Below the pieces are notes generated by a model, which was given only the letters and a program-made list of their open reading frames with translations, did not search any database and was not told the DNA's origin. From Thermoactinomyces daqus (GTDB taxonomy: Bacteria; Bacillota; Bacilli; Thermoactinomycetales; Thermoactinomycetaceae), in the NCBI RefSeq assembly GCF_000763315.1, contig NZ_JPST01000019.1, positions 1-64,000 on the forward strand: a stretch of 64,000 nt of DNA. The letters are read 5' to 3'. The position numbers were made by a program, and so were the translations under genes. Positions 35,191 to 44,138 of the stretch are shown one piece after another. Within the stretch, counting starts at the first letter, position 1. Each line of letters begins with the position of its first letter.

Positions 35191-35233
35191 GGCTAGGTTC
35201 AAACTGTGGATTTTGTGTGAACAAACTTCTGTA

Positions 35234-35276
35234 TGTGAAAATGATCACATATATACTCGTTTGCCGGGCTTATATT
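35234..35276 (+). promoter_or_regulatory. Fnr-type box and -10 of the cupin gene
   Basis: TGTGAAAATGATCACA (35234-35249) is a perfect TGTGA-N6-TCACA site. TATATT at 35271-35276 is 29.5 bases from its centre, placing the box at -41.5. A leader of about 135 bases separates it from the start codon. Confidence 0.85.
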
Positions 35277-35415
35277 GGCTATAGAAACCTGGGAGTACGG
35301 GAGTAAAGTGATCAGGGAGATTTTCCGTTTGTGGGAGTTTTTTTAATGTATGACATTACCTGATTATTCAATGAGTTGGAGTGCGATCTTTTTATAGTTT
35401 GGGAGGGTTGAAACA

Positions 35416-35697
35416 ATGCAAATGGTCAGGATCGAAGAAAATCATTCTGGAAAAATGAAGGTTTTAGATTTTAACAAAGGAGAGGTCATAAATATTCGGT
35501 TAAAATCAGGTGAAACCATTCCCCGTCATTATTTAAACTCTGATGCAATTATTTTTTTGATTCGCGGGGAGATCATGTTTAGTGTATATAATCAGCGGTT
35601 CAGGCTGAAACCGTGTTCATTGCTGCAATTAAGCCAATATGAAATTTATGAGATGGAAGCGATTTTTGATACGAGTTTGCTTGTGTTTAAAATTTAA
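35416..35697 (+). CDS. small cupin-fold protein
   Basis: The 93-residue protein reads as a single cupin barrel: GEVINIRLKSGETIPRHYLNSDAIIFLIRGEIMFSVYNQRFRLKPCSLLQLSQYEIYEME. Only one His (RHY) remains of the usual His-x-His metal motif, so metal binding is uncertain. Sensory or storage roles are more likely than oxygenase activity. GGGAGGGTTG precedes ATG 35416. Its promoter carries an Fnr-type box, linking it to the anaerobic module. Confidence 0.75.
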   Translation: MQMVRIEENHSGKMKVLDFNKGEVINIRLKSGETIPRHYLNSDAIIFLIRGEIMFSVYNQRFRLKPCSLLQLSQYEIYEMEAIFDTSLLVFKI

Positions 35698-36024
35698 TTG
35701 TGAATGGGAATCCAAAGAGGATCGCTTAAATTTTCCGCCGGGAAATTCGCCCGATCGACCAGGCGGAAATATTCCCCTCTTGCAGACCAGTAGTGACGTG
35801 TACGGAATATTGATGAAAATTATAGAAAATTCATTCTTGTTGATAAACCATTCATCCAATGCCGTGGCTGGTAAATCCCCCCCCTTGAAGTCTGATCATA
35901 AAGTTGTGATCATCTTAAATTCGTTTTCATCCGGGGTGTGAAAATAAATCGACAGAGCATATGGATTGTTTGCTCATACGTAAATTGATTCAACGAGCCC
36001 CGATCACGGCCGTTTCCGCAAGAT
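35698..36024. other. gene-free flank of the CRISPR array
   Basis: No convincing coding frame was found in these ~330 bases. The stretch is AT-rich with a CCGCC..GGCGG inverted repeat near 35740-35765. Being on the leader-distal side of the array, it may contain decayed repeat sequence, but none is clear. Confidence 0.45.
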
Positions 36025-36207
36025 GTTTCAATCCTCTTACTAGAGGTGTATTCATTGATGCCCGCTCTCATTCTACCGGTTTTTGCCAATCAACAGCGTT
36101 TCAATCCTCTTGCTAGAGGTGTATTCATTGATGCCGAGCTTTGGGATAAAGCCTCCAGCGGCAAAAAGTTGTTTCAATCCTCTTGCTAGAGGTGTATTCA
36201 TTGATGC
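36025..36207 (-). CRISPR. short CRISPR array: three 37-bp repeats, two 36-bp spacers
   Basis: Repeats lie at 36025-36061, 36098-36134 and 36171-36207; spacers at 36062-36097 and 36135-36170 are both 36 bp and unrelated. The repeat begins GTTTCAATCCTCTT on the plus strand and contains a CCTCT/AGAGG hairpin. Its complement ends in GGATTGAAAC, the usual 3' end of processed repeats, so transcription is probably on the minus strand. The repeat at 36025 has one A/G change, fitting a leader-distal end. No cas genes are in the window. Confidence 0.93.
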
Positions 36208-36546
36208 GGCGTTCATGAGATCCTTTCTGATTATTGAGTTTGTACGTGATTTTCCGAACACCTTTCCGATTCATCCGGGTTTCGAACCGTTTTGACAGGA
36301 TCTTCTCCATTCAAAAAGTCTGATTCCCCTTTGTTTTTGCGACCTTTGGCGTTTCCGAACATCCCTTGGATCTGTTTCGAAGCTTCCGGTGTTCGCAAAT
36401 GATGGCAGGGATCTTCTTGCAGCACCTTACTGCTAATATAGCAAATGAGAAAACAAAAAAACAGAAAAGGGCAGAATTTTTCACTTTTTATTTTGAGATA
36501 ACCGGTTCCGCTTGATCCAGGTGAGAACAATCCGGATACAAGTCTA
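36208..36546. other. region upstream of the array in its likely transcription direction
   Basis: No supported gene in this ~340-base stretch. A 115-codon frame on the minus strand has no family resemblance. This would be the leader side of the array if it is transcribed on the minus strand; no obvious leader motif was seen. Confidence 0.4.
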
Positions 36547-36574
36547 AAGGAGACCCGGCAACAGGTCTCCTTTT
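36547..36574 (-). terminator. terminator of the HAD phosphatase gene
   Basis: AAGGAGACC and GGTCTCCTT form a stem separated by CGGCAACA. The T tail on the minus strand is short (TTTAG), so efficiency is uncertain. Confidence 0.55.
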
Positions 36575-36578
36575 CCAT

Positions 36579-37415
36579 TCAGTTTGATGTTTGGGAAAGT
36601 GTTGGCAATAAATGATTTTGAATCAAATGCGCCACCGCGCTGTCGTTATTGGAAGGGAGGATCAGCCGCGCCTGGTTTTGCGCCTGCGGGTGGGCGTTTT
36701 TTACGGCGGCGGGCAAACCGGCAATCCGGAACATTGAAAGGTCATTTAAATGGTCCCCGACGGCCGCCGCCTGGCTTGGCGAAAGCCCGAGGGTTTTTAA
36801 CACTTTCAGTAACGCATTCCCTTTGGAAGCTCCGGCTGGAAGAATTTCGAAATAATGATCCGCGGACAAAACGCAGTCGATCGGCAGATGGCTGTTCGCC
36901 CGGGACCATTGAACCAGTTCTTTCATCTCTTCCGTGTCTGCAACCGCGACCAATTTGACACAAACCACATCGTCGGGAAGAGAAGCGAAAGAGGGGAGCA
37001 GCTCAAGGGAAAAATCGGCATCGCTCCAGGCTTTGGTCAGTTCCCCGACCTGAGTGCCGTAGATTTTATCCGTACCGTAGACAAAAATATCAACCGATGA
37101 GGGCAATTTTTGCTCCAAATCCTTTAGAATAGATAGCATAAGCGAACGGGAGATCAAACAGACCGGATTCAATTGTCCGGTTGCCGGGTCGTAGATCATC
37201 GCTCCGTTATACAAAATGACGGGACAAGTCAGCTGCAACTGTTCGATGAATTTTATGCTTTCTTTGTAACTGCGCCCGGTAGCCAGTGTAAAGATCCCGC
37301 CATTTTCGCGGAACAGAGCAATGCTGTCTCTATTTTCAGCCGAGATTTCTTTCGAATCATTGAGAAGGGTGCCATCCAGATCAGATACGAGAAAGGGGTA
37401 AAACAATGATTTCAT
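36579..37415 (-). CDS. Cof-type HAD-IIB phosphatase
   Basis: The 278-residue protein has motif I in SDLDGTLLNDSKEISAENRDSI, motif II ATGRS, the conserved Lys in PAGASKGNALLKVL and motif IV VGDHLNDLSMF. It is paralogous in architecture to the HAD protein at 12.5 kb and is presumably a cytosolic sugar-phosphate or nucleotide phosphatase. AAAGGAG lies about 13 bases before ATG 37415. Substrate unknown. Confidence 0.88.
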   Translation of the reverse strand: MKSLFYPFLVSDLDGTLLNDSKEISAENRDSIALFRENGGIFTLATGRSYKESIKFIEQLQLTCPVILYNGAMIYDPATGQLNPVCLISRSLMLSILKDLEQKLPSSVDIFVYGTDKIYGTQVGELTKAWSDADFSLELLPSFASLPDDVVCVKLVAVADTEEMKELVQWSRANSHLPIDCVLSADHYFEILPAGASKGNALLKVLKTLGLSPSQAAAVGDHLNDLSMFRIAGLPAAVKNAHPQAQNQARLILPSNNDSAVAHLIQNHLLPTLSQTSN

Positions 37416-37572
37416 AAGTTCTGATCAACTCCTTTGCAATGCAAGTATAGCGAATTCGGATGAAGCGGGAGTTGAGGTTTTGTTCAATTATGGCAAAGTG
37501 ATATGATTCCAAGAAGTATATCATAATTTTTCAGTTTCATATAGGGGAAAATTTGCTTAGGGGAAGAGTAGC

Positions 37573-38163
37573 ATGGATTTACAAATGATCTTTCAACGGT
37601 ATCGGAATTGCCGGATGTGTCCTTTACATACCCGCCGGACGCAAGTGGTAATCGGAGAGGGAAATCCCCATTCTCCGCTGATGATTGTCGGGGAAGGGCC
37701 CGGGGCGGATGAAGACCGGCAGGGGCGCCCCTTTGTCGGACGGGCCGGGCAGCTGTTAAATAAGATTTTGCAGGCGGCGGAGATTCCGCGGGAGGAAATT
37801 TATATCACCAACATTGTGAAATGCCGCCCGCCGGGCAACCGAACACCGCATGATGAGGAAATGGACACTTGTATTCAGATTTTGCGCCAGCAATTTCTGG
37901 TGATTCGCCCCAAAATCATTGTCACTTTGGGATCGGCGCCCACCCGTGCCCTCATCGATCCCAGGGCGCGCATCACCAGAGTCAGGGGGAAATGGGTGGA
38001 GAAAAAAGGGGTTCGCTTTATGCCCACCTTTCATCCGGCTTATCTGTTGCGCAATCCGGCTGCGAAACGGGAAGCATGGGAAGATTTCAAGCAGATTCGC
38101 GACGCGTACCGGATGGTGCTGACACAAGAGAGAGGAGGAGGGCCAGCCAGATGGAAAGATTGA
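37573..38163 (+). CDS. family 4 (Fe-S) uracil-DNA glycosylase
   Basis: The 196-residue protein has the four Cys of the 4Fe-4S site: CRMC near residues 14-17, KCRPPGNRTP and DTCIQILRQQ. The active-site motif is GEGPGADEDRQGRPFVGRAGQLLNKIL, and the second motif is TFHPAYLLRNP. It removes uracil from deaminated DNA, a typical thermophile-type UDG. It overlaps the following ATPase gene by 13 bases, suggesting co-expression. Confidence 0.93.
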   Translation: MDLQMIFQRYRNCRMCPLHTRRTQVVIGEGNPHSPLMIVGEGPGADEDRQGRPFVGRAGQLLNKILQAAEIPREEIYITNIVKCRPPGNRTPHDEEMDTCIQILRQQFLVIRPKIIVTLGSAPTRALIDPRARITRVRGKWVEKKGVRFMPTFHPAYLLRNPAAKREAWEDFKQIRDAYRMVLTQERGGGPARWKD

Positions 38164-39863
38164 GTCAGATTTTGACACGAATTGATGGAAAAGGATACAA
38201 GGCATATAAGGATATTCAGGGAGAATACCGCTTTGGGAAATTCACCCTGTTTATTGACCACGTTCAGGGGGATCCGTTCGCTTCGCCTTCGCGCATCCGG
38301 ATCAGAGTATCGCAGCGGATCACGAAACACCGTCCGGAATGGCTGAAAAACGCCTTGCGGCAGACAGCGCTGGAAGACTGGTGGGTGCGAAAATGGGCGG
38401 AGCGCATCGGACGTTTTTCCCGCCGGACAACAGGGACGGGGAAAAGCGGGCTGATTGCGATTGACCGTCCGGGCCAGCAGATATTGAAACGCGCGGCCGC
38501 GGTGGTTACTGCTGATCATCTCGAGGTGCGCCTTTCCGTCGGGTTGCCGGCTCGGGGACGAACCGTGCTGGGAAAGCAGGCCCGGCAAATGCTTCTTGAG
38601 GATCTGCCGCAACTGGTGGATGAAACGTGTATCCTGCGGGAAGCGGATTTCCGCTCCATTGAAGCCAGAATGCAACTGGTCGACAACCAGCAGGCCATCC
38701 GGGAGGAGATGGACAGGAACGGCTGGGTTTCATTTGTGGCCGACGGTTCAATCCTGCCGCGAAAAAGCGGCATCAATGACCAGCCGCTCAGAGGCGAGTC
38801 GGTGATTCCGTTCAGAACCCCGCCTTCCTTTAAAGTGTCGATTGCCGTGCCGCATGGTGCCCCGATCACGGGGATGGCCATTCCGCGAGGGGTTACGTTG
38901 ATTGTCGGGGGTGGTTATCATGGGAAGAGCACCCTCTTAAAAGCCATTGAACGGGGGGTTTATCACCATATCGAGGGAGACGGGCGGGAATATGTGCTCA
39001 CCGTTCCCGATGCCGTCAAGATTCGCTCCGAAGACGGGCGGCGGGTGGAAAAAGTGAATATCTCCCCGTTTATCAGCCGGTTGCCTTTTGGGAGAGCGAC
39101 GGAGCGTTTTTCTACAGACGATGCGAGCGGAAGCACTTCGCAGGCGGCCAATATCATGGAAAGTTTGGAGATGGGTTGCTCCTGCCTGTTGATGGATGAG
39201 GATACCAGTGCCACCAACTTCATGATTCGCGATGCCCGAATGCAGGCGTTGGTCAGCAAAGGAAAAGAGCCGATCACTCCCTTTATCGACAAAGTGCGCC
39301 AGCTGTATGAAGAAAAGGGAGTTTCGACGATTCTGGTCCTGGGTGGATCAGGTGATTACTTTGATGTCGCCGACCATGTGATCATGATGGATCACTATAC
39401 CCCCTGTGATGTAACCGAAGAAGCAAAGGACATCGCCCGGTCTTATCAGCTTGCGCGTAAACGGGAAGGCGGGGAATCTTTTGGTGAGGTGACGCCCCGG
39501 TTTCCGCTGGCGGAAGGATTTGATGCCCATAAGGGAAGAAAGGAAAAAGCAGATGCCTTGGGTCTTGATACGATCCAGTTGGGAACCGGCCGCATTGATC
39601 TTTCTGCATTGGAACAATTGGTCGATCCCAGCCAGACGAGAGCGATCGCCCAGATCTTACGCGTGCTGGGAGAGAAAGCGGACGGGAGCAAAAGTTTGCG
39701 CGAACTGATTGATGAGGTGTTTGCCGAGTTGAAGCAACAGGGCTTTGATGCGATTTCCCCGTATCGACGCGGGCATCACCCGGGTGATTTGGCCTTGCCG
39801 CGCAAGCTGGAAGTGGCGGGTGCGGTCAATCGCTTGCGTTCGCTCGAAGTGAGAGGAGAATAG
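38151..39863 (+). CDS. predicted ABC-class ATPase (PF09818-type)
   Basis: From ATG 38151 the product is 570 residues. The Walker A is IVGGGYHGKSTLLKAIERGVY and the Walker B is SCLLMDEDTSATNFMIRD. Conserved family blocks are GSILPRKSGINDQPL and RFSTDDASGSTSQAANIMESLE. There are no membrane segments. The family is widespread but functionally undefined; its ATPase core resembles soluble ABC proteins. Sitting between a UDG and RNase HI, a nucleic-acid-related role is possible. RBS AGAGGAGGAG is present. Longer upstream reading overlaps UDG entirely and was rejected. Confidence 0.88.
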   Translation: MERLSQILTRIDGKGYKAYKDIQGEYRFGKFTLFIDHVQGDPFASPSRIRIRVSQRITKHRPEWLKNALRQTALEDWWVRKWAERIGRFSRRTTGTGKSGLIAIDRPGQQILKRAAAVVTADHLEVRLSVGLPARGRTVLGKQARQMLLEDLPQLVDETCILREADFRSIEARMQLVDNQQAIREEMDRNGWVSFVADGSILPRKSGINDQPLRGESVIPFRTPPSFKVSIAVPHGAPITGMAIPRGVTLIVGGGYHGKSTLLKAIERGVYHHIEGDGREYVLTVPDAVKIRSEDGRRVEKVNISPFISRLPFGRATERFSTDDASGSTSQAANIMESLEMGCSCLLMDEDTSATNFMIRDARMQALVSKGKEPITPFIDKVRQLYEEKGVSTILVLGGSGDYFDVADHVIMMDHYTPCDVTEEAKDIARSYQLARKREGGESFGEVTPRFPLAEGFDAHKGRKEKADALGLDTIQLGTGRIDLSALEQLVDPSQTRAIAQILRVLGEKADGSKSLRELIDEVFAELKQQGFDAISPYRRGHHPGDLALPRKLEVAGAVNRLRSLEVRGE

Positions 39864-39866
39864 TGA

Positions 39867-40298
39867 ATGGATGAAGTGATCGTGTATACCGACGGTGCGT
39901 GTTCGTACAATCCGGGCCCCGGTGGCTGGGCAGCCATTTTGTTGCATGGGTCGCGCCGCAAGGAAATTTCCGGCGGGGAACGGGAGACCACGAACAATCG
40001 CATGGAGCTGACAGCCGTGATCCGGGCCTTGGAAGCCCTGAAAAAACCGTGCCGGGTGAAGGTACACTCCGACAGTGCCTATATCGTCAATTGTTTCAAG
40101 CAAAAATGGCATGTTAAATGGCAAAAAAACGGCTGGGTGACCGCCAGTAAAAAGCCGGTCGAAAACAAAGACCTGTGGCAGCGGCTGCTCGAACTGATGA
40201 AACAGCACGAGGTTGAGTTTATTAAGGTGAAAGGGCACAGCGACGTGGAATTAAATAATCGTTGTGATGAATTGGCCCGGGCTGCTGTTCCCAGATGA
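39867..40298 (+). CDS. rnhA: ribonuclease HI
   Basis: The 143-residue protein carries the RNase H1 catalytic residues: Asp in YTDGACSYNPGPGGWA, Glu in TTNNRMELTAVI, Asp in HSDSAYIVNC and a C-terminal Asp in NNRCDELA, plus VKGHS. It cleaves RNA in RNA-DNA hybrids. It begins three bases after the ATPase gene. Confidence 0.96.
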   Translation: MDEVIVYTDGACSYNPGPGGWAAILLHGSRRKEISGGERETTNNRMELTAVIRALEALKKPCRVKVHSDSAYIVNCFKQKWHVKWQKNGWVTASKKPVENKDLWQRLLELMKQHEVEFIKVKGHSDVELNNRCDELARAAVPR

Positions 40299-40371
40299 GG
40301 GTATGCAAACCGACCGATTGGTGTTATGATGGAATGTTGGATGTTCGATCAAAAATAAGGAGGTGGTACAG

Positions 40372-41514
40372 GTGAGACCCGACCAATTGAAGCAAAAATT
40401 GATCGAAAAAGCCAGGGAGATCGGAATTGACAAGATCGGTTTTGCCAGCGCTGACCCCTTTGTTGAACTGAAGGAGCGGCTCAGGGAAAGCCGGGAAAAA
40501 GGTTATGCTTCCGGATTTGAAGAACCGGATTTGGAAAAGAGGGTATGCCCCGAACTCTCATTGCCCGAGGTCAAATCGCTGATCGCGATTGCGCTCGCCT
40601 ACCCCTCCAAATTAAAAAATCCTCCCCATTCGGAACCGGGGGCATACCGCGGGATTTTTTGCCGGGCTTCCTGGGGGGAAGATTATCATGTCGTGCTGCG
40701 CGAGAAACTGATGCAACTGGAAGCTTATTTAAAAACGCTGGTGCCGGGTGTCCGGACGCAGGTTATGGTCGATACCGGCGCCCTGTCCGACCGCGCCGTC
40801 GCTGAACGGGCCGGAATCGGCTTTGTTGGCAAGAATACAGCGTTGATTACCGAGGAATTCGGTTCCTGGGTTTATCTGGGTGAGATGTTGACCGACGTTT
40901 ACCTGCCGCCGGATGAGCCCGTTCTTGATGGGTGCGGTGATTGCACCCTTTGTATGGATGCCTGTCCGACGGGAGCGCTGGTCCAGCCGGGGCAGTTGAA
41001 CGCCAAAAGTTGCATTGCTTATTTGACGCAAACCAAAGACTTGCTGCCCGATGCCTACCGGACAAAGCTGGGAAACCGATTGTACGGATGCGACACCTGT
41101 CAAACGGTCTGCCCCAAGAACCGCAAGCTGCATTTTGACCATCATGAAGCGTTCCGGCCGGATCCCGAGAAGGTAAAGCCGCTTTTAAAACCCCTTCTCA
41201 CGATGAGCAATCGCCAGTTTAAGGAGAAATTCGGCCCGATGTCCGGTTCATGGCGGGGCAAAAAACCGATTCAACGGAACGCGATTATCGCCCTGGCTCA
41301 TTTTAAAGACCGGACTGCGATTCCGGACCTGATTTCCCTTCTGCACGAGGATCCCCGCCCCGTCATTCGCGGCACTTCCGCCTGGGCTTTGGGGAGAATC
41401 GGAGGCGAGGAAGCCAGACAGGCATTGCTGAAGGCGAAACAGAAGGAACAGGAAGAAGAAGTATTGGCGGAAATTGATAAAGGATTGGACATGCTTGCGG
41501 AAGAATGCATCTGA
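40372..41514 (+). CDS. queG: epoxyqueuosine reductase QueG
   Basis: From GTG 40372 (AAGGAGG nine bases upstream) the product is 380 residues. Two 4Fe-4S clusters are coordinated by CGDCTLCMDACPTGAL and CDTCQTVCPKN. The cobalamin-binding region contains MVDTGALSDRAVAERAGIGFVGKNT. A C-terminal HEAT-like repeat (IRGTSAWALGRIGGEEARQALL) completes the protein. It reduces epoxyqueuosine to queuosine in tRNA. Confidence 0.96.
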   Translation: MRPDQLKQKLIEKAREIGIDKIGFASADPFVELKERLRESREKGYASGFEEPDLEKRVCPELSLPEVKSLIAIALAYPSKLKNPPHSEPGAYRGIFCRASWGEDYHVVLREKLMQLEAYLKTLVPGVRTQVMVDTGALSDRAVAERAGIGFVGKNTALITEEFGSWVYLGEMLTDVYLPPDEPVLDGCGDCTLCMDACPTGALVQPGQLNAKSCIAYLTQTKDLLPDAYRTKLGNRLYGCDTCQTVCPKNRKLHFDHHEAFRPDPEKVKPLLKPLLTMSNRQFKEKFGPMSGSWRGKKPIQRNAIIALAHFKDRTAIPDLISLLHEDPRPVIRGTSAWALGRIGGEEARQALLKAKQKEQEEEVLAEIDKGLDMLAEECI

Positions 41515-41562
41515 AAGAAAAGCATGCGAAAAAGCGGCGTGATTTTGCCCCTTGAAGATGAA

Positions 41563-41595
41563 AGCTGCCCGTTTGCCGGGGCAGCTCTTTTTTTC
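41563..41595 (+). terminator. intrinsic terminator after queG
   Basis: AGCTGCCC and GGGCAGCT form the stem, followed by CTTTTTTTT. It also separates this block from the converging ABC operon. Confidence 0.85.
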
Positions 41596-41663
41596 TTAAT
41601 AAAAGCCGCCCTCAATTGTGCGCAAAATCGGCGGGTTCAAAAAGGAGGGAGGATCGTTTTTCA

Positions 41664-42496
41664 TCAATCATTGGATACAAAAGGATAGCGATGGATCAAA
41701 AACGAACTGATGATAAAGCAAGCAAATGCGAAAATGAAGTTGTATAATAATTGATTCCAATAGACAGATAGATGAAAAATACCATCCTGAAACATATCGA
41801 AAAATGACGGAAACATAACAGGGGAAAATTCTCTCAGGAAGATGCCTCGGAGAGATCCGACTCCCAGTATTAAAATGATTATTGTGATTATGATATGAAA
41901 CGAAACTGAGTTTTTGAAAATCAAAGATGTCATTTGACTGAAAATGGAGATGGCGATCATGCCGGTAACAAGGATGAGAAAGATAAACATCATCAGGATG
42001 GGAGGGGCGAATTGCAATTTTAATGTCTTTAAATAAAACGATTGAGCAAAAGAGCTCCAACTTTTAGCTGCCGGGAAAAATAAAAAACCTACGATCAAAT
42101 GGACAAACAAATACCATGTACAATACAGGATCACGATAATAGCAGTGGAAATGATCTTGGAACCCCACCACCCCTGACGCGACTTTTACGCGTAAGTACA
42201 AAAGTATCAAAGCCTCCTGTGACCCCCGTCAGATCGTACAGATAGAAAAAAATCGGAGAAATCATGCTGAACCATCCGATGAATTTCCATATGTGATCAT
42301 GCGCAAAAAGCCCACCCGACGAGATCACCAAGTAGTCCCAGAGATTGGGGGATAACTGTGCTGCACTTGCAGTCACATGAAGAAAATTCACCTGTGCAAG
42401 AGCAAGAACGATAAATAAAACGGTTGTTATTAACAGATTTTTCAAACGAAGAACAAGTAACAAATTCAAGTGAATCAGTGTTTTCATACGATCCAT
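41664..42496 (-). pseudogene. ABC transporter permease, frameshifted
   Basis: Two frames together form one polytopic protein. The first (MDRMKTLIHLNLLLVLRLKNLL.. FVLTRKSR) loses sense near 42180. One missing base there restores QGWWGSKIISTAIIVILYCTWYLFVHLIVGFLF, which runs on to the stop at 41664. The composite is about 277 residues with six membrane segments, matching an ABC-2-type permease. It is the last gene of the exporter operon and starts one base after the preceding gene. It is either inactive or affected by a sequencing indel. Confidence 0.75.
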
Positions 42497-42497
42497 C

Positions 42498-43276
42498 CTA
42501 AATTGATCGAGTTAAATTGATTCGTCTGAACAGTAATAATCCCAACAGGACTGAGAAAGTAAAAAGAAGAAAATGATATGTAAGTGACCAATGAGTCGTA
42601 AATCCAGGTGTGTTTACGATTAATTTATTTGGGTACTGAGATAAAAACATCATCTGAGAAGTTGGGAACCATTTCTCAATTTCCCTCATTTTTAACCAAG
42701 CAACATATGACAGGATATTCATAAATGCCCCTGTTCCCCAAGTGAACACAGTGTTTCGCAAAATCAATGAAACCATAAGCAAAAATGTTCCATAAGCGGT
42801 TAAACCAAAAATATATAAACATTCGATCATGATCAGTACAAATGATGGAGAAGTCTCCTCTGTAAACAGTGAATGGGAACTCCATGTAAAATCAAGCGGC
42901 AAACCTGAAAGCAAACCTGAGATCAGATATATAACAGTACATATCATTGTAAATAAAAAAGCACAGACAAATAAGACGCAGATTTTAGCCAGTAGCCAGG
43001 AGAGCCTGGATCTGGCACGTGTCAAAATTAATCCCGCATACCCATTGTTAAGATCACTCAGGATTAAATCCGCAACGAGAATCAGAAAAATGGAAGGAAG
43101 CATTACCATACAATTAAACTGTTGTGTCAATGCATTTATGATGTAATCCAGTACGTTCAGTGATTGAATTCCATTTCTGCGAGAGAAAAAAATGACAAAA
43201 GAAAAATGATCACAAACACAACTAACCAGCGCCATTTTCGACGATAAAACAGCTGCATAAGCTCAAATGTAATCAT
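42498..43276 (-). pseudogene. ABC transporter permease, frameshifted at a T run
   Basis: The gene starts at ATG 43276, overlapping the ATPase stop by 14 bases, and reads MITFELMQLFYRRKWRWLVVFVIIFLLSFF. It then meets a run of seven T's (~43190) after which the frame is lost. With eight T's the frame continues as SRRNGIQSLNVLDYIINALTQQF and runs to 42498 through several membrane helices. The composite is ~259 residues. A homopolymer slip could be an assembly error, decay or a phase-variable site. Confidence 0.75.
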
Positions 43277-44138
43277 TTTCAACCTCTCTTACATCGACAG
43301 TTTTTACTCCGATCTCTGTTAAAAATGACATCATCTCATCCCGATTTTTCCATTTTCCTTTGCATATGCCGGCAGGATAACCGTCTACTCTTTCCGTGAT
43401 TTGCAATAATAAACCTTGTTGATAAATATGTTCCAAATCACTCAGATTGTTTGTGATAATCAGCCAACTTTTATCACGCTGCTCCCTGACCGGATGCAAG
43501 GTGCCGTTTTGTATCATAAAAACCCGGTCACAATATCTGTTTATTTCTTCTTTATTGTGCGATACCATCATTACAGCTGCTCCCTGCTCCACCTGCTCTT
43601 TCATAATCCCGGAAAAAAGAATCTTTCCCTCTTGATCCAAACCGTTGGTGGGCTCGTCAAACAACAAAATATTCGGCTTTTCCATTATAGCCTGTGCAAT
43701 ACCCAGTCGTTGGCGCATTCCCAATGAATAAGACTTAACGGGTTTTCGGTTGTCAGGATCCAAACCCACTCGTTTAATGGCTTCTCTTACGGCTTGCTCA
43801 TTTATTTTTTGCTGTATATCGGCCAGTATTGTTAAATTCTTCAGACCGGAAAGTTGTGGCAGGAAAGCAGGGGATTCGATCAGTGCTCCAACAGATGCGG
43901 GTAATTCACCGATCAAACCAAGGCGAACCGCTCTGCCTGACACCCGAACTTCTCCCCTGTCAGGATATATCAACCCTGTAACCAATCGTAACAGAGTGGT
44001 TTTCCCGCAACCATTTGGACCAACGATCCCCACTACTTCACCGGAAGCAACGGTTAAGTTGATATCATTTAACACTTGTTTGTTCCCCAGTTTTTTAGAT
44101 ACTTTAGTGAACTCTACCAAATTGTTGATTTTATCCAT
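43263..44138 (-). CDS. ABC transporter ATP-binding protein
   Basis: From ATG 44138 the product is 291 residues. Walker A GPNGCGKTTLLRLV, signature YSLGMRQRLGIAQA, Walker B NILLFDEPTNGLD and the H-loop VSHNKEE are intact. The C-terminal ~70 residues form an extra domain. This is the EcsA/BcrA-like exporter subfamily, which commonly moves antimicrobial peptides or gives self-immunity. It overlaps permease genes on both sides (8 and 14 bases), so all four genes form one translationally coupled operon. Substrate is unknown. Confidence 0.9.
   Translation of the reverse strand: MDKINNLVEFTKVSKKLGNKQVLNDINLTVASGEVVGIVGPNGCGKTTLLRLVTGLIYPDRGEVRVSGRAVRLGLIGELPASVGALIESPAFLPQLSGLKNLTILADIQQKINEQAVREAIKRVGLDPDNRKPVKSYSLGMRQRLGIAQAIMEKPNILLFDEPTNGLDQEGKILFSGIMKEQVEQGAAVMMVSHNKEEINRYCDRVFMIQNGTLHPVREQRDKSWLIITNNLSDLEHIYQQGLLLQITERVDGYPAGICKGKWKNRDEMMSFLTEIGVKTVDVREVENDYI

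Noticed and set aside
35952-35988. A possible fourth, decayed CRISPR repeat at the position expected from the array period
   Set aside because: Only scattered matches (TTGCT, AAATTGATTC) were seen, no better than chance by eye.
36231-36578. 115-codon frame on the minus strand beside the CRISPR array
   Set aside because: No family resemblance, overlaps a terminator hairpin and the presumed array leader.
37869-38150. Long upstream extension of the ABC-class ATPase reading frame
   Set aside because: It lies entirely inside the uracil-DNA glycosylase gene in another frame and has no family sequence; ATG 38151 has a good ribosome-binding site.
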